Assembly: GCA_046481785.1 (NCBI GenBank)
Contig: JAWOJF010000102.1
Span: forward strand, 1 to 9,687
DNA: 9,687 nucleotides
Reading direction: 5' to 3'
Origin: JAWOJF01 sp046481785
GTDB lineage: Bacteria > Bacteroidota > Ignavibacteria > Ignavibacteriales > Ignavibacteriaceae
Made by a program: the position numbers and the translations under genes
The notes under the pieces: generated by a model
Told to the model about the DNA's origin: nothing
Databases searched by the model: none
Seen by the model: only the letters and a program-made list of their open reading frames with translations
Shown: positions 1-5,880 of the stretch, piece by piece
Numbering within the stretch: the first letter of the stretch is position 1
Layout: every line of letters begins with the position of its first letter

Positions 1-368
1 GCGTTGCCCTGCGAGGCGATGATGCCCGACTCGGCCTCGACGACCGGTGCGTATGCACGCCGCTTCACCCACGGTCCGGTCTGGCCGTAGCCCGAGATGG
101 ATGCGTAGATCAGGCGTGGGTTGCGGGCCCGCACGGTGTCGGCGTCGAGTCCGAGTCGGGCCATCACGCCGGGTCGGTAGTTCTCGACCAGGACGTCGGC
201 GTGCTCGGCCAGTCCGAGCAGGACCTCGACGCCCGCCGGCGTGGCGAGGTCGAGGCTGAGGTTGCGCTTGCCGACGTTCTGCTGCACGAAGTAGCTCGAC
301 AGCCCATTGCGGCGGGGCGACGCGAAGCGGGTCAGGTCGCCGGCAGGGGGCTCGATCTTGAGATTCAT
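1..368 (-). CDS. CaiB/BaiF family CoA-transferase, internal fragment
   Basis: An open minus-strand frame of about 120 codons runs off the left edge. It begins LKIEPPAGDLTRF, matching the family's 'vKiEpP.GD.tR' segment, and continues with KRNLSLDL, ADVLVENYRPGVMARLGLD, NPRLIYASISGYGQTGP and a following AESGI. This order is diagnostic of family III CoA-transferases, which move CoA between acyl-CoAs and free acids in the cytoplasm. The first 30 or so residues and the C-terminal two thirds are missing. An ATG in frame at 366-368 lies at or beyond the composition break, so it is probably chance and not the native start. Where many members have the catalytic Asp (after R-P-G-Y), this one reads RRAYAPVV, with Ala; some actinobacterial paralogues may share this, so activity is uncertain. 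Base composition and codon use (G/C third positions) are completely unlike every other gene here. Confidence 0.85.
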   Translation of the reverse strand, partial: MNLKIEPPAGDLTRFASPRRNGLSSYFVQQNVGKRNLSLDLATPAGVEVLLGLAEHADVLVENYRPGVMARLGLDADTVRARNPRLIYASISGYGQTGPWVKRRAYAPVVEAESGIIASQGN

Positions 369-407
369 TAGCATATTTATGATCAAATAATTAAATTACT
401 GGCAAAT

Positions 408-500
408 ATGGGTGAATTATCAAGATTTGAAGGTATGTATATCTTCATGTATTCTGACGACCATGAGCCGCCGCATTTTCATGTAAAGTTATATCTGTAG
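408..500 (+). pseudogene. DUF4160 protein, truncated N-terminal stub
   Basis: ATG at 408 opens a 30-residue frame ending at TAG 498-500. It reads MGELSRFEGMYIFMYSDDHE followed by PPHFHVKLYL. The pattern 'isRF.G..I.My..DH.PPHFHv' is the conserved start of DUF4160 proteins, which are usually about 80 residues, so roughly the last 50 residues are absent. DUF4160 genes are often found next to DUF2442 genes, a pairing that has been suggested to resemble toxin-antitoxin modules, but no partner remains here. The stub begins about 45 bases after the high-GC to low-GC break. It may be a decayed gene or a consequence of the rearrangement. I chose M408 because it aligns with the family N-terminus; the frame is open upstream only to a TAG at 369-371. 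Confidence 0.7.
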
Positions 501-562
501 CATAACAAATAATCTTTCGCACTTATTTAATGTCATATTATAAAATGTAATGAAAGGCAGTA

Positions 563-1375
563 ATGCAGCTTCTTCAGGCAGGTGAACATTTTGGAAGACA
601 TAAAAAAACAATAATGCTGGGCGGCATTATCCTGCATGAGTCTGTATATGATCCCGAGGTTAGGGTCCCCTGGCATTATCATGAAAATGCATATTTCTTT
701 TATACTGTAAAAGGAAATCTTGTTGAAGCAGATAAAAAGGAATCCTTTATTTGTACACCCGGTACTGTGTTATTCCATCACAGGCAGGAGCCGCATTATA
801 ATAAAGATCTTTCTGAAGATTCTGTTTTTTTTCATGCAGAAGTAAATAATAACTGGCTGAATAAGTTTGGCTTAACTAGTTTAATTACAACAGGAAACAG
901 TCGACTGGAAAATCCGCAGACCAGATCTGCTTTTAACAGAATATACAGGGAACTAAAGATTTGTGACAGCACAACGCAAATAGCTGTTGAAGGATTACTC
1001 CTGCAGGTATTTGCAGATATGGTTAGATATAAAAATGAATTAAGGTCATCTGTTCCCGGGTGGGTTAACAAAGTGCGCGAGATACTTCATGACAACAATG
1101 ATAAAAAAATGACTCTTTCCCTGCTTTCAAAAGAAGCCGGTATACACCCGGTGCATCTATCACGCGGTTTCTCAAAGTATTTTAATTCAACATTCGGCGA
1201 CTACCTGCGTAAAATAAAACTTGATAAATCTGTTGGCCTGCTGGCAGACAGTACGCTTACCCTTACACAAATTGCTCATCAGTGCGGCTTTTCTGATCAA
1301 AGCCACTTTATTCGTTTATTTAAATCTGTTAACGGAATTACTCCGAATCAATACAGGAAGAATTTAAAAAGTTAA
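563..1375 (+). CDS. AraC family transcriptional regulator with N-terminal cupin sensor
   Basis: This 270-residue protein has the standard two-part AraC layout. Residues about 20-95 form a cupin-like effector-binding domain, with WHYHENAYFFYTVKG (37-51) as the metal/ligand-type histidine motif and a second HHRQEPH cluster at 72-78. Residues about 168-267 form the DNA-binding domain with two helix-turn-helix units: LSLLSKEAGIHPVHLSRGF (185-203) and LTQIAHQCGFSDQSHFIRLF (233-252), followed by the family signature G-I-T-P-N-Q-Y-R. Length is typical. The start at 563 has AAAGG at 553-557, five bases upstream. It lies 90 bases upstream of the small cupin gene in the same direction, so it may control that gene and perhaps the exporter beyond it, but no operator can be identified from this sequence. 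The ligand is unknown; the cupin class often senses sugars or small organic compounds. Confidence 0.92.
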   Translation: MQLLQAGEHFGRHKKTIMLGGIILHESVYDPEVRVPWHYHENAYFFYTVKGNLVEADKKESFICTPGTVLFHHRQEPHYNKDLSEDSVFFHAEVNNNWLNKFGLTSLITTGNSRLENPQTRSAFNRIYRELKICDSTTQIAVEGLLLQVFADMVRYKNELRSSVPGWVNKVREILHDNNDKKMTLSLLSKEAGIHPVHLSRGFSKYFNSTFGDYLRKIKLDKSVGLLADSTLTLTQIAHQCGFSDQSHFIRLFKSVNGITPNQYRKNLKS

Positions 1376-1450
1376 TTTTATCCACCCGGTTAATGTTATT
1401 CTATTTTCTTCAGCTCGTCTTTTTTAGTTTTGTCTCATCCCATTTTATTA

Positions 1451-1456
1451 AAGGAG
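1451..1456 (+). promoter_or_regulatory. Ribosome binding site that sets the cupin start
   Basis: AAGGAG lies nine bases before the ATG at 1466. A TTG codon at 1430 opens the same frame 12 codons earlier but has no comparable site, so the ATG is preferred. Confidence 0.75.
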
Positions 1457-1465
1457 AAGCATTAC

Positions 1466-1846
1466 ATGAACAATGAACAGATTAATTATAATATTAATAA
1501 TAACATCAGATATAACCATCATGAAAAAATTGATATACCTGCTATTATAAAAGAGAACAAAGAGCAGTGGTTTAACCAGTCATTAACGCTGGTAAATGAC
1601 AGCGTGGTAAGACTTGGGATAATACATGGTGAATTCCACTGGCACAAACATGATACAGAAGATGAATTCTTCTATGTAATAGATGGAAAGCTGTTTGTTG
1701 ACCTTGAAGATAAAATTATAGAATTAAATCAGGGTGAGGGGGTTACGGTTTCCAAAGGAGTAATTCATCGCACCCGCGCACCTCAGAAAACAATAATATT
1801 AATGGTAGAGCCCGCTTCCGTTGAACCAACCGGCAGCAAGGATTAG
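1466..1846 (+). CDS. Small single-domain cupin protein
   Basis: The 126-residue product is a single cupin_2 barrel. Cupin motif 1 is clear: H60-x-H62-x4-E67-x6-G74 within EFHWHKHDTEDEFFYVIDG, giving the usual metal ligands. Motif 2 is GVTVSKGVIHRTRAP with H101, where the usual Pro before the Gly is replaced (S-K-G). The first 35 residues are rich in Asn, Ile and charged residues and show no signal peptide. The protein resembles short stand-alone cupins annotated as cupin domain-containing or mannose-6-phosphate-isomerase-like proteins; many are of unknown function, and none has a function that can be assigned from sequence alone. It follows the AraC-cupin regulator by 90 bases, a frequent pairing, and precedes a LysE exporter by 168 bases. 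Confidence 0.88.
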   Translation: MNNEQINYNINNNIRYNHHEKIDIPAIIKENKEQWFNQSLTLVNDSVVRLGIIHGEFHWHKHDTEDEFFYVIDGKLFVDLEDKIIELNQGEGVTVSKGVIHRTRAPQKTIILMVEPASVEPTGSKD

Positions 1847-1854
1847 ATAAGTTT

Positions 1855-1894
1855 TTCTTAATCTTATTCTTAATCTTAACCGGGTTTCTTAATC
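1855..1894. repeat. Short tandem repeat, TTCTTAATCTTA units
   Basis: Two exact adjacent 12-base copies (1855-1866 and 1867-1878) are followed by a partial copy, TTCTTAATC, at 1886-1894. They lie directly after the cupin stop codon. No function is evident. Confidence 0.7.
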
Positions 1895-1914
1895 AGACTC
1901 ATACTTTTAACTTG

Positions 1915-1941
1915 TCCCGGTGCAGCTTAGCTAAGACGGGA
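1915..1941. other. Imperfect inverted repeat enclosing a 10-bp palindrome
   Basis: TCCCG (1915-1919) can pair with CGGGA (1937-1941), and the loop contains the perfect palindrome CTTAGCTAAG (1926-1935). It sits between the cupin and the first LysE gene. It has no T-run after it, so it is not a convincing terminator. It could be an operator or another dispersed palindrome. Confidence 0.35.
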
Positions 1942-2014
1942 TCTTAATCGCGCCTTATTAAAAAGATCACCATAAGATAATAGTATAATTCATCGGATCA
2001 TTATAGGATATCAT

Positions 2015-2638
2015 ATGAACGGAATAATTGATTTCCCATTGTTTATAATAACATCTGCAATACTAATTGTTGTACCCGGTCCTGATTTTATTTATGTAAC
2101 TACGCGGGGAATTTCAGAGGGGCACAAGGCAGGGGTTTTATCGGCATTGGGTATAAGCATAGGACTTTTAGTACATACGCTTTTTGCTGCACTGGGTTTA
2201 TCTGCAATAATACAGGCATCATGGCTGGCTTACCAGGTGGTTAAATATGCAGGAGCATGTTACCTTATTTATCTTGGTGTAAAAACAATACTTGCAAAAA
2301 ATTCGTCAGCCTCTGCTGAAATAAAATCATATAAAAATGGAAGCATATTTACCCAGGGTGTTCTTACTAATGTTTTTAACCCGAAAGCAATTGTAACATT
2401 TATTGCTCTACTGCCGCAATTTGTTGATCCTAAAATTCATAATCATGGATTGCAGTTTATTTTTCTTGGTATAATCCTTTCTCTAACGGCAATCCTCTGG
2501 TTCAGTTTTGTTGGATATTTTGCAGGAATTGTTGGGGGACATATAAAAAGAAACAAGCTGATTCAATCAGGAATAAAATACCTTAGCGGATCTGTAATGG
2601 CTGCGCTGGGACTGCGCTTAGTTATAAAAGGGGAATAA
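2015..2638 (+). CDS. LysE/RhtB family amino acid exporter (first copy)
   Basis: This 207-residue integral membrane protein has the length and layout of LysE/RhtB exporters, which push amino acids, homoserine lactones or similar small metabolites out of the cytoplasm. The N-terminal signature IVVPGPDFIYVTTRGISEG is at 18-36, with the conserved P-G-P at 21-23, followed by an AGVLSALGISIGLLVH segment. The second hallmark is NVFNPKAIVTFIALLPQFV (119-137). About six hydrophobic stretches are visible, near 6-26, 40-64, 70-92, 112-136, 146-172 and 184-204. AGGA at 2005-2008 supports the start. Context with an AraC-cupin regulator and a cupin upstream suggests regulated export, but the substrate cannot be predicted. 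A second, diverged family member is encoded at 3671-4264. Confidence 0.93.
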   Translation: MNGIIDFPLFIITSAILIVVPGPDFIYVTTRGISEGHKAGVLSALGISIGLLVHTLFAALGLSAIIQASWLAYQVVKYAGACYLIYLGVKTILAKNSSASAEIKSYKNGSIFTQGVLTNVFNPKAIVTFIALLPQFVDPKIHNHGLQFIFLGIILSLTAILWFSFVGYFAGIVGGHIKRNKLIQSGIKYLSGSVMAALGLRLVIKGE

Positions 2639-2794
2639 GTTATAGAATATACCGCCCTGATGGAACGAAGACAACCATTTTCTGAAAACAGTTAAACTTT
2701 ATAAAACCTCTCCAACTAAAATTGAAACAATGAACTATTATTTATACCGGTGGATTTTTTGTTTTTAATAAAAATTTTTTCAATTAAATTTATT

Positions 2795-2818
2795 CCTCAT
2801 TCAAAAAAGTTAATGAGG
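2795..2818 (+). promoter_or_regulatory. Hairpin that can cover the nucleotidyltransferase ribosome binding site
   Basis: CCTCATT (2795-2801) is perfectly complementary to AATGAGG (2812-2818) across a 10-base A-rich loop. The right arm contains the GAGG of the ribosome binding site (GAGGT, 2815-2819), four bases before the ATG at 2824. In mRNA the stem would hide the ribosome binding site. Regulation by this means is an inference. Confidence 0.4.
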
Positions 2819-2823
2819 TATTT

Positions 2824-3612
2824 ATGTTTCCCCACCACCGGGAGTCCATCAGAAATATTACGGAAAAATTCAAAAATGATCCTGAAGTTTTAGCATTACT
2901 CATTAGCGGTTCAATAGCACACGGTTTTGAGGATGAAGGTTCTGATATTGATTGTCTGATTATCGTTCCTAATGATGTACATGCTAAAAAAACAGAAGCT
3001 AAAGCTTTGGTATATAATGAAACAGAATCCTGTACATATGAAGGCGGTTATATTGATGGAAAATATATCACCTTTGATTTTATGAAAACAGTTGCCGGAA
3101 AAGGGAGCGAGCCGGCACGTTTTGCTTTTGACGGTGTAATAACAGCATTCTCTAAAATTAACGGCCTGCAGGATGTAATCAATTCTATTACAACATTCCC
3201 TGTTGAAAAAAAGCAGGATAATATATACAGGTTTTCATGCCAGATTGAAGCATGGAAATGGTTTACAGGTGAAGCCCTGAAAAGAAAAAATGATTATCTG
3301 CTTCAAAGGGCAGTTACAAATTTAATACTGTTCGGCGGGCGAATGATTCTGGCTCATCATGAAGTATTATACCCTTTCCACAAATGGTTTTTAAAAGTGC
3401 TTGAAAAAAATGCCAATAATCCTGAGGAGTTAATGAGTAAAATAAACCTCCTGCTTAAGTCCCCTTCAACTGATGCTGCAAATGATTTTTATTCTTACAT
3501 TAAAAATTATACTGACTGGGAAATAGATACTGCAAAGAGCTGGCCTAACCAGTTCCTTAAAGACAGTGAACTGAACTGGCTTGAGCTTTCGGTTCCGGTC
3601 GGGGATATTTAA
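2824..3612 (+). CDS. Nucleotidyltransferase domain protein
   Basis: This 262-residue cytoplasmic protein carries the pol-beta-type nucleotidyltransferase core. LLISGSIAHGFEDEGSDIDC (25-44) contains the G-S ... D-x-D pattern, with G29-S30 and D41/D43 as probable metal-binding residues. A likely third carboxylate is D85 in YITFDFMK. The C-terminal half is helical and could be the substrate-binding part, as in aminoglycoside and lincosamide nucleotidyltransferases. The family transfers a nucleotide (often AMP) to a small molecule or protein. I cannot tell whether this is an antibiotic-modifying enzyme. It is followed by an exporter after 58 bases and an acetyltransferase after that, the sort of set that could modify and remove a toxic compound, but this is inference. 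Confidence 0.85.
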   Translation: MFPHHRESIRNITEKFKNDPEVLALLISGSIAHGFEDEGSDIDCLIIVPNDVHAKKTEAKALVYNETESCTYEGGYIDGKYITFDFMKTVAGKGSEPARFAFDGVITAFSKINGLQDVINSITTFPVEKKQDNIYRFSCQIEAWKWFTGEALKRKNDYLLQRAVTNLILFGGRMILAHHEVLYPFHKWFLKVLEKNANNPEELMSKINLLLKSPSTDAANDFYSYIKNYTDWEIDTAKSWPNQFLKDSELNWLELSVPVGDI

Positions 3613-3670
3613 TGCCGGATGATTTAATTATACTATAACTATATTAAATTTAATACTTATAATTACTGAT

Positions 3671-4264
3671 ATGGCAGAATTCAATCTGGCAGGTTATTTA
3701 ATATTTGTTTTGATCACTTCAATAACACCCGGCCCCAATAACTATATGCTTTTTACTTATGGCCGGACCTATGGATTTAATAATGCAAATAAACTTATGA
3801 CTGGCATTCTTCTTGGCTTTTTTACAATGTTGTATATTGCCGGTTATGGAGTTGCAGAAGTTATTACTACAAACCACACTTTTGGATTAATACTCAAAAT
3901 CATTGGTTCAATCTGGATGATTTACCTGGCTTTTGTACTAAGCAATCTCAGTTCAGATATCTCAGCAGATAAGAAAACGATACTTGGCTTTACCAAAGGT
4001 TATATGCTTCAGTTTGTAAACCCCAAAGCATGGATTATGGCAATTGCCGGGGCGGGAGCTTTTATGCCCCAGTTTACAAGTATTCATCTGAATGTTTTTG
4101 TATTTGCCGCAATTTTTTCTCTTGTTGGTATTCCATGTATGATAGTTTGGGTGTTCCTGGGGGATTATATTTCCCGGCTGTTGAAATCTGAAAGAGCAAA
4201 TAATATTGCCGGTTATATAATATTCATCCTTATGATTGTTAGTGTTGTTACAATATGGGTATAA
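3671..4264 (+). CDS. LysE family exporter (second, diverged copy)
   Basis: The 197-residue product has the LysE-type start SITPGPNNYMLFTYGRTYGF (17-36), with P-G-P-N at 20-23 and a following GILLGF, and the second hallmark LQFVNPKAWIMAIAGAGAF (113-131). Five to six hydrophobic segments cover most of its length. The P-G-P-N-N variant and the W after N-P-K-A are closer to the cysteine/O-acetylserine exporter branch (EamB-like) than to the first copy, which has P-G-P-D-F and N-P-K-A-I. The two copies are therefore not a recent tandem duplication. No strong ribosome binding site precedes the start. It sits 58 bases after the nucleotidyltransferase and 42 before the acetyltransferase, all on the same strand, so co-transcription is likely. 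The substrate is unknown. Confidence 0.9.
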   Translation: MAEFNLAGYLIFVLITSITPGPNNYMLFTYGRTYGFNNANKLMTGILLGFFTMLYIAGYGVAEVITTNHTFGLILKIIGSIWMIYLAFVLSNLSSDISADKKTILGFTKGYMLQFVNPKAWIMAIAGAGAFMPQFTSIHLNVFVFAAIFSLVGIPCMIVWVFLGDYISRLLKSERANNIAGYIIFILMIVSVVTIWV

Positions 4265-4306
4265 TTCTTTATTTTACTGTTAGTAAGATTTTTAAAATAT
4301 AAAACA

Positions 4307-4807
4307 ATGATCGAAATACATTCAGCAGAAGAAAAAGATTATGATATAATTAACCGGCTGGCGCACCGCATATGGCCCTGTACATTCGGCAGTATTCTTT
4401 CAAAAGAACAGATTGATTATATGCTGGAATGGATGTACAGCCTGCCCTCAATTAAAGAGCAGGTTGAAAAGAAAGGGCATCATTATATTCTGGCAAAAGA
4501 AGATGATAATTATATTGGTTATGCATCATTTGAGTTTAATTATGATAACTCGGACAGTACAAAGGTGCATAAAATATACCTTCTGCCCGAAACACAGGGG
4601 AAGGGCTTCGGTAAACAGATGATGAATTATATTTCTGAGAAAGCATTACAGAATAATAACACGTCGTTATTATTAAATGTTAACAGGGATAATCCCGCGG
4701 TAAAATTTTATGAAAGAACCGGGTTCAGGGTTATTAAGGAAGAGGATATTGATATAGGTAATAATTATTTTATGAATGATTATGTAATGAAGAAAATACT
4801 AAAGTAA
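4307..4807 (+). CDS. GNAT family N-acetyltransferase
   Basis: This 166-residue protein has the Gcn5-related acetyltransferase fold. Motif A is VHKIYLLPETQGKGFGKQMM (87-106), with the acetyl-CoA pyrophosphate-binding Q-G-K-G-F-G loop at 97-102. Motif B is LLLNVNRDNPAVKFYERTGF (121-140), with the typical N-x-x-A-x-x-F-Y-x-x-x-G-F. The N-terminal part, RLAHRIWPCTFGSILSKEQIDYML, is like the 'W...y..ils.eqi.yml' pattern of small-molecule N-acetyltransferases in Bacteroidota and Firmicutes. It acetylates an amine with acetyl-CoA in the cytoplasm; the acceptor is unknown. It is probably the last gene of the nucleotidyltransferase-exporter-acetyltransferase run. No Shine-Dalgarno sequence is evident before the ATG. 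Confidence 0.92.
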   Translation: MIEIHSAEEKDYDIINRLAHRIWPCTFGSILSKEQIDYMLEWMYSLPSIKEQVEKKGHHYILAKEDDNYIGYASFEFNYDNSDSTKVHKIYLLPETQGKGFGKQMMNYISEKALQNNNTSLLLNVNRDNPAVKFYERTGFRVIKEEDIDIGNNYFMNDYVMKKILK

Positions 4808-4823
4808 GAGATGAGTAAAAGAT

Positions 4824-4962
4824 CTATCCCACCCAGCCTTCTTCCTTTCTGAGGATATGACCAAACAGGCTGACCTTCGACCGGCGAATCTTTCCGTTTG
4901 TACAAAGATCAGATCCCGAGCGTACTACAAATAGTTGTAAGGTCTGCAATAAATTCTTTTTT
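4824..4962 (-). other. Open minus-strand frame, possible relic of a dispersed repeat
   Basis: Between the acetyltransferase and carbonic anhydrase genes a minus-strand frame stays open and ends at TAG 4824-4826. It reads ...RSGSDLCTNGKIRRSKVSLF then GHILRKEEGWVG. It has no good start and no recognised domain. The sequence is less AT-rich than its surroundings. I suspect an intergenic repeat that happens to be open, not a gene. Confidence 0.2.
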
Positions 4963-5062
4963 ATAATTAATCTTGTACAACACATCCACTCATACTGCAA
5001 TAGAAATAATAAATTAGATTTTATATATTTTGCACTTCAAATTACTCTAACCAGGAAAACCA

Positions 5063-5683
5063 ATGAAAATACTTTCGCAGCTTTTTGATAACAACAAAAA
5101 ATGGGCTGATACTTTACGCAAAACAAGGCCCGATTTTTTTGAAAAGCTTTCAAATCAGCAAAACCCGGAATATTTATGGATAGGCTGTTCTGACAGCCGC
5201 GTGCCGGCAAATGAAATTGTTGGGTTACTGCCGGGTGAGTTGTTTGTCCACAGGAATGTTTCCAATCTTGTAATTCATTCTGATATGAACTGCCTTTCTG
5301 TAATGCAGTTTGCCGTTGAAGAGTTAAAAGTAAAACATATAATTGTCTGCGGACATTACGACTGCGGCGGAGTAAGGGCAGCCATGGAAGATGAACCTCA
5401 TGGACTGATTGATAACTGGCTGAGATATATAAAAGAAATTTATTACAAAAATAAAGAAGAACTTGATTCTTATAAAGTGCTTACAGACAGGGTTAACCGC
5501 CTCTGCGAATTAAATGTTGTTCAACAGGTTGTAAATGTTTGCAGCAGTACAATTGTGCAGGAGGCATGGCGGAAAAAACAGCAGCTATCTGTGCATGGAT
5601 GGATTTATGGTATTAATGACGGGCTGCTGAAAGATTTAAATGTTACAATTAAGTCGCCCGAAGAACTGATAGTAATAAGATAG
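5063..5683 (+). CDS. can: Beta-class carbonic anhydrase, type II (allosteric)
   Basis: The 206-residue enzyme interconverts CO2 and bicarbonate in the cytoplasm. Zinc ligands are all present: C42 and D44 in GCSDSRVPANEI (41-52), and H98 and C101 in CGHYDCGG (96-103), with R46 forming the usual Asp-Arg dyad. The numbering matches E. coli Can closely. W39, R64 and Y182 (in VHGWIYGI) correspond to the residues that form the non-catalytic bicarbonate pocket in type II beta enzymes such as those of Haemophilus and E. coli, so allosteric inhibition by bicarbonate is expected. AGGA at 5053-5056 supports the start, and the 255 bases upstream suggest its own promoter. A compact hairpin follows the stop. 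Its neighbours give no sign of a carboxysome or a transport partner, so a housekeeping role supplying bicarbonate is likely. Confidence 0.96.
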   Translation: MKILSQLFDNNKKWADTLRKTRPDFFEKLSNQQNPEYLWIGCSDSRVPANEIVGLLPGELFVHRNVSNLVIHSDMNCLSVMQFAVEELKVKHIIVCGHYDCGGVRAAMEDEPHGLIDNWLRYIKEIYYKNKEELDSYKVLTDRVNRLCELNVVQQVVNVCSSTIVQEAWRKKQQLSVHGWIYGINDGLLKDLNVTIKSPEELIVIR

Positions 5684-5691
5684 TTATTCAT

Positions 5692-5707
5692 GTTGTGCGG
5701 GCACAAC
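5692..5707 (+). terminator. Hairpin after can, probable terminator
   Basis: GTTGTGC (5692-5698) and GCACAAC (5701-5707) are perfect complements separated by GG, starting nine bases after the can stop. The following TTAATTCTT is only moderately T-rich, so termination is plausible but not certain. Confidence 0.45.
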
Positions 5708-5720
5708 TTAATTCTTATTA

Positions 5721-5805
5721 ATCCCCGTGGAACTCTTTGTTCACCTTTGTGTAACTTTTTAGTAACACTGAGTTCTACAGCGTAGACACAGAGAACCACG
5801 GGGAT
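5721..5805. repeat. 85-bp element with perfect 10-bp terminal inverted repeats
   Basis: ATCCCCGTGG (5721-5730) is exactly inverted as CCACGGGGAT (5796-5805). Inside, GAACTC near the left and GAGTTC in the right half are also complementary. It lies between the convergent can and lipoprotein genes. Read on the minus strand it gives a short open frame that extends from within the element toward can; this is most likely a by-product. The form is that of a small palindromic dispersed repeat or MITE. No target-site duplication is obvious. Confidence 0.6.
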
Positions 5806-5880
5806 AGGGATTGTTTATTTTGAAGACAGAACAAGGGTGGTAACTGTTATACGTTTCTAAACAAATACCCCCAATTTCAA

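Noticed and set aside
47..259. Plus-strand Arg-rich frame in the high-GC segment
   Set aside because: It is the antisense shadow of the CoA-transferase frame, as is common in GC-rich DNA.
1430..1465. TTG start giving a 12-residue longer cupin protein
   Set aside because: No ribosome binding site precedes the TTG, while the ATG at 1466 has AAGGAG nine bases upstream.
2658..2693. Very short frame MERRQPFSENS after the first LysE gene
   Set aside because: Eleven codons without a ribosome binding site or homology cannot be supported as a gene.
2015..4264. Recent tandem duplication of the LysE genes
   Set aside because: The two products differ throughout, including in the P-G-P and N-P-K motif surroundings, so they are distant paralogues.
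5605..5799. Minus-strand 64-codon frame overlapping the end of can
   Set aside because: It combines antisense of can with the 85-bp inverted-repeat element and has no domain.
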